The notes under the pieces were generated by a model. That model was not told where the DNA came from, ran no database searches, and saw only the letters and a program-made list of their open reading frames with translations. From Neobacillus sp. PS3-12 (GTDB lineage: Bacteria; Bacillota; Bacilli; Bacillales; Cytobacillaceae): DNA of 64,000 nt. Position numbers and translations under genes: made by a program. Positions 37,870 to 47,448 of this stretch are shown here, in pieces. How positions within the stretch are numbered: the first letter of the stretch is position 1; every line of letters starts with the position of its first letter. The stretch is taken from NCBI RefSeq assembly GCF_030915385.1, contig NZ_CP133268.1, forward strand, positions 3,012,001 to 3,076,000, written 5' to 3'.

Positions 37870-39939
37870 TTAACTTAACCCGATATATCTTGGATGATCT
37901 TTTAATGCTTCCTTTAATTCGGCCGGCGGCTCTTCTCGATATACTTCCACCCATGATTTGGGCAGATTTTCTGTGGTCACAAAGAGCGGATCTAAACCAA
38001 TGAAAGACGGTACATTTTTTCCGATCAGTGCATTTGCTGCTGCCAAAGCCAGTGTTTGCCCCTGCTTGTAAGGGCATTGAGCACCAATCATTTTTACCAT
38101 CCCGCCTTTGGCCATATTTAAAGCAATGGGAAACTCCAAATCAGAGGTTACGATTGCCACATCGGAACGGTCAATATCAGCGAGAGCCTGCATCGATTTT
38201 ACTGCAGGGCCTTCCCAAGAGGTATAAATGCCTTCTATCTCTGGGTACAGATTCATCAATTCAATGGTTTTTTTGTAAGCATCTTCTTCAGAATCGAAAG
38301 TAACTTTACCGCGTACTTTAAGTTCGGGGTATTCTTCTGTAAGAATTTGCTCTGCAGCGTTATCGCGCTGATTTGTGGCATAAAACTCTGCACCATACTT
38401 CATTATGCCGATGTTTGTTTTATTATGTTTTGTCATGTATTCCCCTAAGCCTCTGCCCAAAAGGCGCCCATGGTTTCGCTCATTGACAGAAACACAGGTA
38501 ACATAGTCCTTTGGGGTTAATCCATTCGGAACATTTGTAATTAACACAAGTTTTGTCTTGCTTTTAGCCACTTTTTTAAAAGCATTTGAAGTCTTCGTGT
38601 TATCTGTTGGAATGCTAATAAGTATATCAGGTTCCAATGAAAGCAGACTCTCGAGCTGTTTGCTTTGCAGTACAGGATCGAAATGGGCATCTGTAATGGC
38701 GATCAGGGATATTCCCAAAGAATTAAATACATCTTTGATGCCTTGCTCATGCAAATTCATCCATGCCTTTCCTGTATAATGAAAGGATACGGCTGCGGTG
38801 TAATTTCCATCCCGAATTAATTTCTTTTCTGTATCAGTTAGATGTAAAAGTTCGGAAGAGGCAGCTTTTTCTCCAAAAGGCCCCCTGCCAATGCCAATCG
38901 TTGATTCCCTGACGCGAAGTTCGGTAGGAACAACGATTTTTTTATGTTCACCATAGGGAGTTAATTTTAAATTTGGCTCATCACTGTCTTCGGCCGTGTT
39001 AATACGGGCAAGGAGAGATTCTGCTGCCTCGATGGCGATTTTTTCGGTGTTTTGGGCGACCGTGGTGATCGCAGGGGTATGTAAGGAAGCCCACTCGAAA
39101 TCATTAAAACCGACAACCGAAAGGTCTTTAGGACAATGGATATTATTTTCCTTGATAAATTTAAATACCGCCAGAAGGGTATTGTAATTGGCTGCGAAAA
39201 TCGCAGTCGGAGGATTTTGGCCTAAGAGCAGCTCCTTTATTTTAGAGAATATGGAGTTCTCGTCAGCTAAACCACTTATAATATATTCTGGGTTAGAACG
39301 AATGCTATTATCCTCAAGTGCCTGTTTAAAACCGTTAATTCGTTCTGTAATAGCATAAGAGTTTGGATCTTCGCATAGGAGTGCAATGTTCTCGTGGCCG
39401 CTCTTAATCAAATGGTTGGCAGCCATGTAGGCGCCTTTTACATTATCGGATAGAATGACATCGGCTCCAACTCCATCCAGCATTTTTCCGACAAGAACAA
39501 TAGGAATCTTCGTACGTTTAAGTAATTTTATGATTGGGTCATCCAATTTATCTACAAAAACAATAACGCCCAGGGCGTTGGGCTGAGATAAAAGAAGTTG
39601 TGAATATAAATCAAGCTTTTGTTTTTCGTTTGTTGGACTAACAGTAATCAAAGAATAGCCAGCCGCATTGATCTTTTTTTCAATTTGCTCCTCTGCCTCC
39701 AAGTGAAAAGGGGTATGTGTGTCACCGGCAATCAGCACAACATATTGCTGTTCTGTGGTAACGGGTGCCGAAGCCTTGCCTTTCTTTACAACAAAGTTTG
39801 GCGGGAATTCTAATGAGTTAATGGCATCTTCTACTCGTTTGACCAATTCTGGGCTAACGTATCTTGTTTTGTTGACAACATGGGATACGGTTGCAGCAGA
39901 AACACCTGCCATTTTTGCGATATCATTAATCGTTGCCAT
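37870..39939 (-). CDS. LacI-family regulator with an additional C-terminal sugar-binding-protein domain
   Basis: The 689 residues are about twice the usual LacI length. Residues 1-50 are the LacI HTH and hinge (INDIAKMAGVSAATVSHVVN). About 65-360 is a normal LacI effector domain (SGHENIALLCEDPNSYAITE, DLSVVGFNDFEWASLHTPAI, ELRVRES). About 370-689 is a second periplasmic-binding fold homologous to the ABC binding protein at 44626-45795: shared ITDAHF/VTDAQF, PDILISIP/PDIIVSIP, VPNGL..KDYV/APNGL..KDYV, IGAQCPY/LGAQLPY, ENLPKSW/DNILKSW. No signal peptide, so the second domain is intracellular. ATG 39939 has AAGGATGG 8 nt upstream; the ATG at 39951 sits on that RBS. It is divergent from the TIM-barrel gene and its operator. 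Confidence 0.9.
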   Translation of the reverse strand: MATINDIAKMAGVSAATVSHVVNKTRYVSPELVKRVEDAINSLEFPPNFVVKKGKASAPVTTEQQYVVLIAGDTHTPFHLEAEEQIEKKINAAGYSLITVSPTNEKQKLDLYSQLLLSQPNALGVIVFVDKLDDPIIKLLKRTKIPIVLVGKMLDGVGADVILSDNVKGAYMAANHLIKSGHENIALLCEDPNSYAITERINGFKQALEDNSIRSNPEYIISGLADENSIFSKIKELLLGQNPPTAIFAANYNTLLAVFKFIKENNIHCPKDLSVVGFNDFEWASLHTPAITTVAQNTEKIAIEAAESLLARINTAEDSDEPNLKLTPYGEHKKIVVPTELRVRESTIGIGRGPFGEKAASSELLHLTDTEKKLIRDGNYTAAVSFHYTGKAWMNLHEQGIKDVFNSLGISLIAITDAHFDPVLQSKQLESLLSLEPDILISIPTDNTKTSNAFKKVAKSKTKLVLITNVPNGLTPKDYVTCVSVNERNHGRLLGRGLGEYMTKHNKTNIGIMKYGAEFYATNQRDNAAEQILTEEYPELKVRGKVTFDSEEDAYKKTIELMNLYPEIEGIYTSWEGPAVKSMQALADIDRSDVAIVTSDLEFPIALNMAKGGMVKMIGAQCPYKQGQTLALAAANALIGKNVPSFIGLDPLFVTTENLPKSWVEVYREEPPAELKEALKDHPRYIGLS

Positions 39940-40088
39940 TTCTATTACCATCCTTACTTGATATCCGTATAAAAAAATATAGAAAAATTTTCTTAACAGT
40001 ATAGTATTACAATTTTCCTTATTATATATTATCCCATTAAATGAGTAGTTAGGACAATAAGTAATTTACTAAAAGTAAAGTTAAAGTA

Positions 40089-40148
40089 TTGACTATTTTA
40101 ATAGGAAAGCGCTACAATAGCAACATAGAGAAAAATTTGCGCAAATAT
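40089..40148 (+). promoter_or_regulatory. promoter with LacI-type operator C
   Basis: TTGACT (40089-40094), 18 nt, TACAAT (40113-40118), then ATTTGCGCAAATAT (40135-40148). Its core ATTTGCGCAAAT is the most symmetric of the four sites and lies between the divergent LacI-fusion and TIM-barrel genes. Confidence 0.72.
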
Positions 40149-40183
40149 ATTAAAACCATTACCGTAAAGGAGATAATCTATCT

Positions 40184-41098
40184 ATGAAACTGGGATTTGT
40201 AAGCGCTATTCTTGGGGATTCTACGTTTGAAGAAGTTATTGATACAGCAGCAGAACTTGGATATGAGTGTGTAGAGGTTGCCTGTTGGCCAAAAGAAAAG
40301 GCCGCCCGGCGTTATGCGGGTATTACGCATATTGATATTGAAGAACTTTCTGATGACCAAATTGAATATATTAAAGATTATTGTAAACAGAAGGGTGTTG
40401 AAATCTCAGCCCTCGCTTATTATCCTAATACTCTCGACCCTGATCTTGAAAAACGGACAAAATATGTCGAGCATTTAAAAAACATGATCCGAACCGCACC
40501 AAAATTAGGTGTATATACTGTAACCACTTTTATAGGAAGGGTGCAGGATAAGACGGTTGAGGAAAACCTTAAAATATTTGCAGAAGTGTGGCAACCGATT
40601 GTGGCCCTCGCTGAAGAATACAGTGTACGGATTGCCATTGAAAACTGCCCAATGTTATTCACTGTTGACCAGTGGCCAGGGGGACAAAACTTAGCCACAA
40701 CACCAGCCATTTGGAGAAAAATGTTTGAGATTATCCCAAGTGACAATCTCGGCTTAAACTATGACCCATCCCATTTTGTCTGGCAGCATATTGATTATAT
40801 CCGTCCACTTTACGAATTTAAGGATAAAATTTTTCATGTACATTATAAAGATATCAAGCTTTACCCTGAAAAACTTAATGAAGTGGGCATTATGGCTTAC
40901 CCGCTGGAATATATGTCACCTAAACTTCCTGGACTGGGCGATGTAGATTGGGGTAAATATGTTTCTGCTTTGACAGATATCGGTTACGATGGGTATACGT
41001 GCATTGAAATTGAAGATAAAGCATTTGAAGGAACGGCAGAAAAGATAAAAAATTCCATGGAATTAAGCTATCGTTATATGAGACAATTTATCATTTAA
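40184..41098 (+). CDS. sugar phosphate isomerase/epimerase-like TIM barrel (second LgdB-like candidate)
   Basis: The 304-residue AP_endonuc_2-type barrel shows LGFVSAILGDSTFEEVIDTA, GYECVEVACWPKEKA, VRIAIENCPMLFTVDQWPGG, LGLNYDPSHFVWQHIDYI, IFHVHYKDIKLYPEKLNEVG and YTCIEIEDKAFEG. Glu in AIENCP, Asp-His in DPSHF, His in HVHYKD and Glu in IEIED are probable metal ligands. It is regulated from operator C. Together with the gene at 34506 it would give the two TIM-barrel steps of a levoglucosan-type route (inference). Confidence 0.82.
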   Translation: MKLGFVSAILGDSTFEEVIDTAAELGYECVEVACWPKEKAARRYAGITHIDIEELSDDQIEYIKDYCKQKGVEISALAYYPNTLDPDLEKRTKYVEHLKNMIRTAPKLGVYTVTTFIGRVQDKTVEENLKIFAEVWQPIVALAEEYSVRIAIENCPMLFTVDQWPGGQNLATTPAIWRKMFEIIPSDNLGLNYDPSHFVWQHIDYIRPLYEFKDKIFHVHYKDIKLYPEKLNEVGIMAYPLEYMSPKLPGLGDVDWGKYVSALTDIGYDGYTCIEIEDKAFEGTAEKIKNSMELSYRYMRQFII

Positions 41099-41258
41099 TC
41101 ACTGTTTCTAGTCTCTGTTCATGATGCGAATGATTAAAGACCAACTGAGGGATTTTCGGAGCTTGCTTGAAGCAACGAATGTTCCTTTTTTTAGATATAA
41201 CAGTTTTTATGATACAAGGCGCTTCATGCCTGCAATTAGTTTATAAGGCGGGGGTAAA

Positions 41259-42224
41259 ATGAGAAAATTAATAGGTATAGATTTAGGTGGAACAACTGTT
41301 AAATTCGCCATTTTGACTGAAAAAGGGGAAATCCAGCAAAAGTGGAGCATCGAGACAGATATTCGAAATGAAGGCAACAATATCATTCCCAGCATTGTCG
41401 AATCGATTAATCATCGTCTAAATATATATGGATTATCAGCTAATGATTTTCTGGGGATTGGGATGGGTTCCCCTGGAACCGTTGATCGTGAAAATGGGAC
41501 AGTTATAGGGGCGTACAATTTAAATTGGAGCACATTAAAGCCAGTGAAAGAATTAATTGAAGCTGGAACTGGCATTCCCTTTTACATTGATAATGATGCC
41601 AATGCAGCAGCTTTAGGCGAGAGTTGGAAGGGTGCCGGAGAAGGCGGTGCCGATGTTGTCTTTATCACACTTGGGACAGGGGTTGGCGGTGGCGTTATTG
41701 CAGAAGGGAATTTAATTCATGGTAGAGGATCAGCGGGAGAAATTGGCCATATTATTGTAGATCCAAATGGATATCGGTGTACTTGCGGCAATCACGGCTG
41801 TCTCGAGACAGTTGCCAGTGCAACAGGTATTGTCCGATTAGCTCGCGACTTGTCTGAGAAATTTGCTGGCGAATCGGAATTGAAATGGTTCATTGATGAT
41901 GGCCAAGAAGTAACCTCTAAAACGGTATTTGAGCTGGCAAAACAGGAAGATAGACTGGCTGCTATCGTAGTGGATAAATTTTATTTTTATTTAGGACTAG
42001 CTTGCGCCAACATTGCTAATATTTTAAACCCTGAAGCTATTGTTATTGGTGGGGGAGTGTCGGCTGCAGGGGAAATGCTACTAAAAGGCGTAGAAGAAAA
42101 CTTCCATAAATTTGCCTTTCCACAAGTCAAAACAAGTACGGAAATAAAACTAGCCCAGTTAGGAAATGATGCAGGAGTAATCGGAGCTGCATCATTAGTG
42201 AGCCATGCCAGAAAGAGATATTAG
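41259..42224 (+). CDS. ROK-family sugar kinase (glucokinase-like)
   Basis: The 321 residues have the phosphate-binding motif LIGIDLGGTTVKFAIL, the catalytic DNDANAAALGESWKGAG, the zinc motif CTCGNHGCLETVASAT, and VVFITLGTGVGGGVI. These match Bacillus GlcK-type glucokinases (ATP + glucose to glucose-6-phosphate). In this locus a glucokinase fits a pathway ending in free glucose. GCGGGGG RBS before the ATG. Specificity for glucose rather than fructose or another hexose is inferred. Confidence 0.88.
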   Translation: MRKLIGIDLGGTTVKFAILTEKGEIQQKWSIETDIRNEGNNIIPSIVESINHRLNIYGLSANDFLGIGMGSPGTVDRENGTVIGAYNLNWSTLKPVKELIEAGTGIPFYIDNDANAAALGESWKGAGEGGADVVFITLGTGVGGGVIAEGNLIHGRGSAGEIGHIIVDPNGYRCTCGNHGCLETVASATGIVRLARDLSEKFAGESELKWFIDDGQEVTSKTVFELAKQEDRLAAIVVDKFYFYLGLACANIANILNPEAIVIGGGVSAAGEMLLKGVEENFHKFAFPQVKTSTEIKLAQLGNDAGVIGAASLVSHARKRY

Positions 42225-42363
42225 ATTAAAGTAATTTAATAGATTATTTAGGAAAAACGTTTTTACATCTATTCTTAAAGCTGTACAACTCTATATACCG
42301 TAAGTAAATAGCGTGCGAGTATTTTATGGTAGATGTTAATTAGACCAATCATTTTTTCAATTA

Positions 42364-42381
42364 GATGTAAAGCATTACATC
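42364..42381. promoter_or_regulatory. TGTAA-N4-TTACA operator before LytTR gene
   Basis: GATGTAAAGCATTACATC is a 7-bp inverted repeat with a 4-nt centre, 25 nt before the response regulator start. Same type as the sites at 43343, 44446, 50397 and 50486. Confidence 0.55.
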
Positions 42382-42405
42382 AAACGAACTACATGAGGGA
42401 TGACG

Positions 42406-43119
42406 ATGAGAATTTTGATTGCAGATGATAATGCGGCTTCTAGAAAATTGCTGAGGCAAATGGTTAAATACATGCCTAACTATCAAATTATCGGAGAAGC
42501 AGTAAATGGTGAGGATTTAATCAACAAAGTATTTATGGAAAAACCGGACGTTGTTTTAGTAGATATCAGTATACCGTTATTGGTTGGAATAGATGCGGTG
42601 AAATCTTGCAAAAAAATTGTGCCTTCTTTACAAGTAATCATCATCGCCGGTAATGATGAATATGCTTTGGAAGCTTTCGGGGTGCAAGCAATCGATTACA
42701 TTATTAAACCTATTGAACGGAACAGGCTGATCGCAGCTTTAGAGCGCGCGTCTGCCTTTCAGAATCGGACTGTTTTGATGCAGCAGCCGCCAATTAAAAA
42801 GGATTTAATGATTAAACAGAATAATCAATACTTTTTTATACCTTTAGATGACATCATTTTTATTAAAAAGGCAGACCGCAAATCTGTCATTCACACTATG
42901 AATGAAAAAATAGAGTTCAATGAAGCTTTAACCAATCTTGAAGAAATCCTTGATTCACGGTTTGTATCATCCCACAGGTCATATATTATTAACTTGCAAT
43001 ATTTATACAAGATAGAAGTGTCAGGTCAAGCCTATGTAGCTCATTTTAAAAATTACAATGATACAGCAAAAGTTTCTAAGACTAGATTAGCAGAATTGCA
43101 GAAAAATAAATCGTTGTGA
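42406..43119 (+). CDS. LytTR-family response regulator, no kinase nearby
   Basis: The receiver domain (residues 1-120: RILIADDNAASRKLL, phospho-acceptor Asp in PDVVLVDISIP, Lys in DYIIKPIERNRLI) is followed by a LytTR DNA-binding domain (about 140-235: IIFIKKADRKSVIHTMNEKI, FVSSHRSYIINLQYLYKIEV). No histidine kinase is encoded in the sugar locus. A TGTAA-type palindrome precedes it. ATG 42406 is preferred over 42400 for spacing from GAGGG. Confidence 0.88.
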   Translation: MRILIADDNAASRKLLRQMVKYMPNYQIIGEAVNGEDLINKVFMEKPDVVLVDISIPLLVGIDAVKSCKKIVPSLQVIIIAGNDEYALEAFGVQAIDYIIKPIERNRLIAALERASAFQNRTVLMQQPPIKKDLMIKQNNQYFFIPLDDIIFIKKADRKSVIHTMNEKIEFNEALTNLEEILDSRFVSSHRSYIINLQYLYKIEVSGQAYVAHFKNYNDTAKVSKTRLAELQKNKSL

Positions 43120-43342
43120 GGTCCGGTTTCACTGCCTCTATTTTTTTAGCTGAAATAATAAAAAGCCGCCCCAATTCCTGATGCTAAGGACACTCTAGCA
43201 TAACCTGACAAGACTTACCCTAAACCATCATTATTTAAAAATTGTGTAGGTTTTGCTCGAATGGAAAAATAGAGTGTCCGAATGAAATGAAAATGGTTTC
43301 AAACGGACGAAATCATCGTTTTAAGCCAATTAGACATCATTT

Positions 43343-43358
43343 TTGTAATCGATTACAA
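43343..43358. promoter_or_regulatory. TTGTAATCGATTACAA operator before lacI paralogue 1
   Basis: Perfect 16-bp palindrome 37 nt before the LacI start; probable autoregulatory site of this LacI pair. Confidence 0.65.
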
Positions 43359-43394
43359 TTTCCTTATAGAGTTAGGGAAAGGAAAAGGGGAAAA

Positions 43395-44392
43395 ATGGTT
43401 GGGATTGTGGATGTTGCAAAAAGGGCAAATGTTTCAACTGCCACAGTATCAAGAGTACTAACCAAGCCTGAAGCGGTAAAGCAAGAAACCACCGAAAAAG
43501 TATTAAAGGCGATAAAAGAAATGAATTATCAGCCTAATGCCTTAGCCCGGCATCTCAGAAGACTTGAAACCAAAACCATACTGGTTGTTGTGCCTGACAT
43601 TACTAATCCATTTTTTTCGAAGGTGCTAAGGGGAATTGAGTCTATTGCTGCTGCGAATGGATATCAGGTATTACTTGGAGATACAGAAAATAATGTGGAA
43701 CATGAAAAAAGGTATCTAAATATCCTTCAACAAAAAAAGGCAGATGGAATGGTGTTGTTAACCGCTAGAATCGATTCCGATCTTGTGGAGAAAGTGGCCC
43801 GAAGTTTCCCGGTTGTTCTTGCATGTGAGTATATTGAAGGTCTAAGAATCCCGACAGTATCCATTGATAATATCAGCGCTGCCAGAAAGGCAACGGAATA
43901 TTTAATCGAAATGGGGCACGAACGAATTGGCTGTATCACGGGACCTCTCAATGTTGTATTGAACACATGCCGTCTAAAAGGATTTTATCAAGCCATGGCG
44001 CGGAAGAATCTTCGGGTTGATCCCGTTTTGGTTCAAGAGGGAGACTTTTCTTTTGAAAGCGGTTTTAATCTTATGATGAAATTTTTCGCGCTAGATCAAC
44101 TTCCAACCGCGATATTTGTAGCAAACGATGAGATGGCGATGGGGGTAGTAAAAGCAGGGAAAGTGAAGGGAATAAGGGTGCCTGAGGATCTTTCTATTAT
44201 TGGGTTTGACGATTTGGAATTTTCCTCGATTATCGAACCGGCGCTCACAACGATTGCCCACCGGCGTTCGAAATTGGAAAAAACGCGATGGAATTATTGA
44301 TAAGGCTCATGAATAAAGAGGATGTCCGGCGGGACCAAATCATTTTAGCTGATCACTTGATTGTAAGAGAGTCATGCCGAAGTATTTTATAA
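43395..44392 (+). pseudogene. LacI-family regulator 1, frameshift near 3' end
   Basis: Start ATG 43395 (AGGGGAAAA upstream) gives VDVAKRANVSTATVSRVLTK (HTH), ETKTILVVVPDITNPFFSKV, KKADGMVLLTARIDSD, LSIIGFDDLEFSSIIEPALT. A one-base loss at CACCGGCG (CCGG 44261-44264) diverts the frame. The restored frame reads FEIGKNAMELLIRLMNKEDV and then a tail with IILADHLIVRES, to TAA at 44392, a normal LacI C-terminus. Close paralogue of 49070-50067, which has a similar lesion. Confidence 0.85.
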
Positions 44393-44445
44393 AAGAAAAT
44401 GAAAAGGTTTACACATTCAATATCAACTCGATGTTTACCTTAAAA

Positions 44446-44459
44446 TGAAATCCATTACA
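44446..44459. promoter_or_regulatory. TGTAATC-type operator before binding-protein gene
   Basis: TGAAATCCATTACA is a slightly degenerate copy of the TGTAATCSATTACA motif, upstream of the ABC importer operon. Confidence 0.45.
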
Positions 44460-44625
44460 TTTGGGGAGGTGATGCATGCCATTGGCTCGATCTGATTCTC
44501 ACTGTATATAAAATAAACGAAGAGATTCAGTAATCTACTGGAAGGCGCTCCGAAATTAGAAAAATAGATCCAAAAAACTTTGAGACTAAAATTGTACCCA
44601 AATAATCATTTTAATGGAGGAAATT

Positions 44626-45795
44626 ATGAAAAGATTATTTTCAGTATTTTTCGTCGTTTTGTTATTTAGCAGTATAGCACTAATGGGGTGTGGCAAGAGC
44701 AATTCCAAAACCTCAAGTGCTGTATCGACAAATGCTGCAGCTGATGATCCAACTACCGGTTCGATTACGATTAACCCAGCATTGCCGACTGGCGGACAGA
44801 TTCTAAGTAAAGGCCCCCACGGAGAAACTGCAGTTCCGGCTAGTACGTTGAAATTAACTGAAGCTGATATTGCTAAAATCAAAAAAGGCCATTATAAAGC
44901 AGCACTTGTCATGCACTATGCAGGAAATGACTGGGCCACGGCACAAATCGCCGGATTAAAGGCAACATTCAAGCGGATGGGCATTGACGTAATCGCTGTT
45001 ACGGACGCTCAGTTTAAGGCTGAAAAGCAGGTTTCTGATATAGAAACTGTTCTTGCCAAAAAGCCGGATATTATTGTCAGTATCCCTGTTGATGCTGTTT
45101 CAACGGCAGATGCCTATAAAAAAGCGGCTGAAGCAGGTGTGAAACTTGTTTTCATGGATAACGCCCCTAATGGATTGCAGGCTGGAAAAGACTATGTAAG
45201 TGTTGTCTCTGCGGACAACTACGGAAATGGTGTTGCAGCGGCTGATATTATGGCAAAACAGCTTGGTGGAAAAGGAAATGTGGGAGTTGTCTACCATGAC
45301 GCTGATTTCTTTGTAACAAAACAAAGAACAGATGCGTTTGAACAGACTATAAAGGAGAAATACCCGAATATTAAAATTGTAGCACGTGGCGGAATCTCAA
45401 GTCCTAATGATGGTGAAAAGGTGGCATCTGGTATGTTAACCAAAAACCCAAATTTAGATGGAATTTTCGCAGTATGGGATGTTCCGGCAGAAGGCGTTCT
45501 TGCTGCAGCCCGCACAGCTGGAAAACAAAAACTAGTCATCACAACTTGTGACTTGGGAACAAACGTTGCTCTTGATATTGCCCAAAATGGACTTATTAAA
45601 GGTTTAGGGGCTCAGCTTCCATATGACCAAGGTATTTCAGAAGCCATTTTAGCCGGCTATTCATTACTTGGAAAACAAGCACCCGCATATGTAGCTGTTC
45701 CTCCTTTAAGTGTAACCAGAGATAATATTTTAAAATCTTGGAAACTAGTTTACCATACGAATGCTCCGGACACGATCCAAAATGCAGCGAAGTAA
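44626..45795 (+). CDS. sugar ABC transporter substrate-binding lipoprotein
   Basis: The 390-residue precursor has a signal peptide with lipobox ALMGCGKS (Cys near 23), so it is membrane-anchored outside the cell. A Ser/Thr-rich linker precedes a type-I periplasmic binding fold (Peripla_BP_4): AGNDWATAQIAGLKATFKRM, PDIIVSIPVDAVSTADAYKK, IFAVWDVPAEGVLAAARTAG. ATG 44626 has ATGGAGGAAATT upstream. It is homologous to the C-terminal domain of the LacI fusion at 37870-39939. Ligand inferred to be the sugar degraded by this locus. Confidence 0.9.
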   Translation: MKRLFSVFFVVLLFSSIALMGCGKSNSKTSSAVSTNAAADDPTTGSITINPALPTGGQILSKGPHGETAVPASTLKLTEADIAKIKKGHYKAALVMHYAGNDWATAQIAGLKATFKRMGIDVIAVTDAQFKAEKQVSDIETVLAKKPDIIVSIPVDAVSTADAYKKAAEAGVKLVFMDNAPNGLQAGKDYVSVVSADNYGNGVAAADIMAKQLGGKGNVGVVYHDADFFVTKQRTDAFEQTIKEKYPNIKIVARGGISSPNDGEKVASGMLTKNPNLDGIFAVWDVPAEGVLAAARTAGKQKLVITTCDLGTNVALDIAQNGLIKGLGAQLPYDQGISEAILAGYSLLGKQAPAYVAVPPLSVTRDNILKSWKLVYHTNAPDTIQNAAK

Positions 45796-45897
45796 TTGAT
45801 TGAAAGATATTTCGCTAAGAACTTATATTTAAATGCCTTTTTGACTCTACTTTACTCAAATTACTAAAACGCAACCAATAGGCAAAATAATTTTTAT

Positions 45898-45925
45898 AGA
45901 GGCTGCTCGTTGAAGAGCGGCCTCT
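45898..45925 (+). terminator. hairpin between binding-protein and ATPase genes
   Basis: AGAGGC and CTC (45898-45908) pair with GAG and GCCTCT (45915-45925). There is no T-run, so it may be a processing or stability element that keeps binding-protein mRNA in excess. Confidence 0.45.
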
Positions 45926-45948
45926 AGTAAAAAAGAAGGTGAAAACAC

Positions 45949-47448
45949 TTGGAACAGGCAATTCTTTCAATGAAAAATATTTCAAAATCCTTTAATGGAG
46001 TCACCGTTTTAGACTCAGTTGATTTCTCTTTGAAAAAGGGTGAAGTTCATGCCTTAATGGGGGGAAACGGAGCCGGAAAATCCACATTGATGAAAATACT
46101 TACGGGTGTGTATACAGCAGATAGCGGAAGTATTTATATTGAAGATAAACAAGTGGAAATAAAAGATACCAACGATGCAAGAGCAAGTAAAATATCAATG
46201 ATTTATCAGGAGTTTAGTCTCATACCCACTTTAACAGTTGCCCAAAATATTTTTTTAACCAGAGAATCAAAAACAGCCATCGGCTTGCTAAATGACAGAG
46301 AATGTATCGAACGTACCAAGGACTTATTAAATGAATTGGAAGTGGATATAAATCCGAACGATGTCGTTCAGAATCTTGGAGTGGGCTATTGGCAAATGAC
46401 TGAAATCGCAAAAGTCTTATCCCAGGAAGCAAAAATATTAATAATGGATGAACCGACTTCTTCCTTAACCAAGAAAGAAACGGAAGTCCTATTCTCATTT
46501 ATCAATAAGCTAAAAAATAAAGGGATTTCCATAATATATATATCCCATCGTATGGATGAAATATTTGAGGTCTGCGACAGAATTACCGTTTTAAGAGATG
46601 GTAAGAACGTTGTGACAGAGAATTGTAAAGATATTAGTATGGAAACCGTGATTCAACATATTGTCGGCTCGCAAATGGATAAGGCATTTGAATGGAAGGA
46701 ACGCATATATTCCAATGATGCCACACCAGTTTTAGAAGTAAATCATCTGACTGTTGGGAACAAAGTGCAAAATGTGAGTTTTAAACTTTACCCCGGAGAG
46801 ATTTTAGGCATCGCCGGCCTTATGGGCAGCGGTCGGTCGGAAATGGCACGAGCGGTTTTTGGTATTGACGCAAGGGATAGCGGCGAAATTATTGTAAAAG
46901 GCAAGAAACAGACGATCAAGAGCCCTTCAGATGGAATTAAAGCCGGCTTGGCCCTTATACCTGAGGATCGTCGCGTGCAAGGTCTGGTTCTCGAACATTC
47001 CGTAAAAGATAATTTAATTCTGCCTTTCCTCAAAAATCTGAAAAAAGGATTTTTGCTGGATGACCGCAAGGCTGATGAACTTTCTAATTCACTTGTAAAA
47101 AAGTTAAATATCAAAACGGATGATATTTTTAAAATGACGAAACTGTTATCCGGAGGCAATCAGCAAAAAATCGTTTTGGCCAAATGGCTCTCCAATAACC
47201 CGGATGTGTTAATTTTGGATGAACCAACCATTGGTGTTGATATCGGGGCAAAGACGGAGATTATTGAAATTATTCGCGAATTGGCAGACAGCGGCAAGGC
47301 GATTATCGTGATTTCTTCGGAACTCCCGGAGCTTTTGGCTGTAAGTGACAGGGTCATTGTGTTGCACGATGGAAAAGTCACGAAGGAATTAAAGAGAAAA
47401 GAAATTAGTGCAGAGGAGGACCTGCAACATGCCATCCAAGGACTATGA
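45949..47448 (+). CDS. sugar ABC transporter ATPase (RbsA/XylG type)
   Basis: The 499 residues contain two fused nucleotide-binding domains: Walker A MGGNGAGKSTLMKILTG, Walker B KILIMDEPTSSLTKKE and H-loop YISHRMDE in the first; IAGLMGSGRSEMARAVFG, LLSGGNQQKIVLAKWL and LILDEPTIGVDIGAKTEI in the second. The second Walker A is degenerate, as usual for this family. TTG start at 45949 with AAGAAGGTG. It energises sugar uptake with the permease that overlaps its 3' end. Confidence 0.93.
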   Translation: MEQAILSMKNISKSFNGVTVLDSVDFSLKKGEVHALMGGNGAGKSTLMKILTGVYTADSGSIYIEDKQVEIKDTNDARASKISMIYQEFSLIPTLTVAQNIFLTRESKTAIGLLNDRECIERTKDLLNELEVDINPNDVVQNLGVGYWQMTEIAKVLSQEAKILIMDEPTSSLTKKETEVLFSFINKLKNKGISIIYISHRMDEIFEVCDRITVLRDGKNVVTENCKDISMETVIQHIVGSQMDKAFEWKERIYSNDATPVLEVNHLTVGNKVQNVSFKLYPGEILGIAGLMGSGRSEMARAVFGIDARDSGEIIVKGKKQTIKSPSDGIKAGLALIPEDRRVQGLVLEHSVKDNLILPFLKNLKKGFLLDDRKADELSNSLVKKLNIKTDDIFKMTKLLSGGNQQKIVLAKWLSNNPDVLILDEPTIGVDIGAKTEIIEIIRELADSGKAIIVISSELPELLAVSDRVIVLHDGKVTKELKRKEISAEEDLQHAIQGL

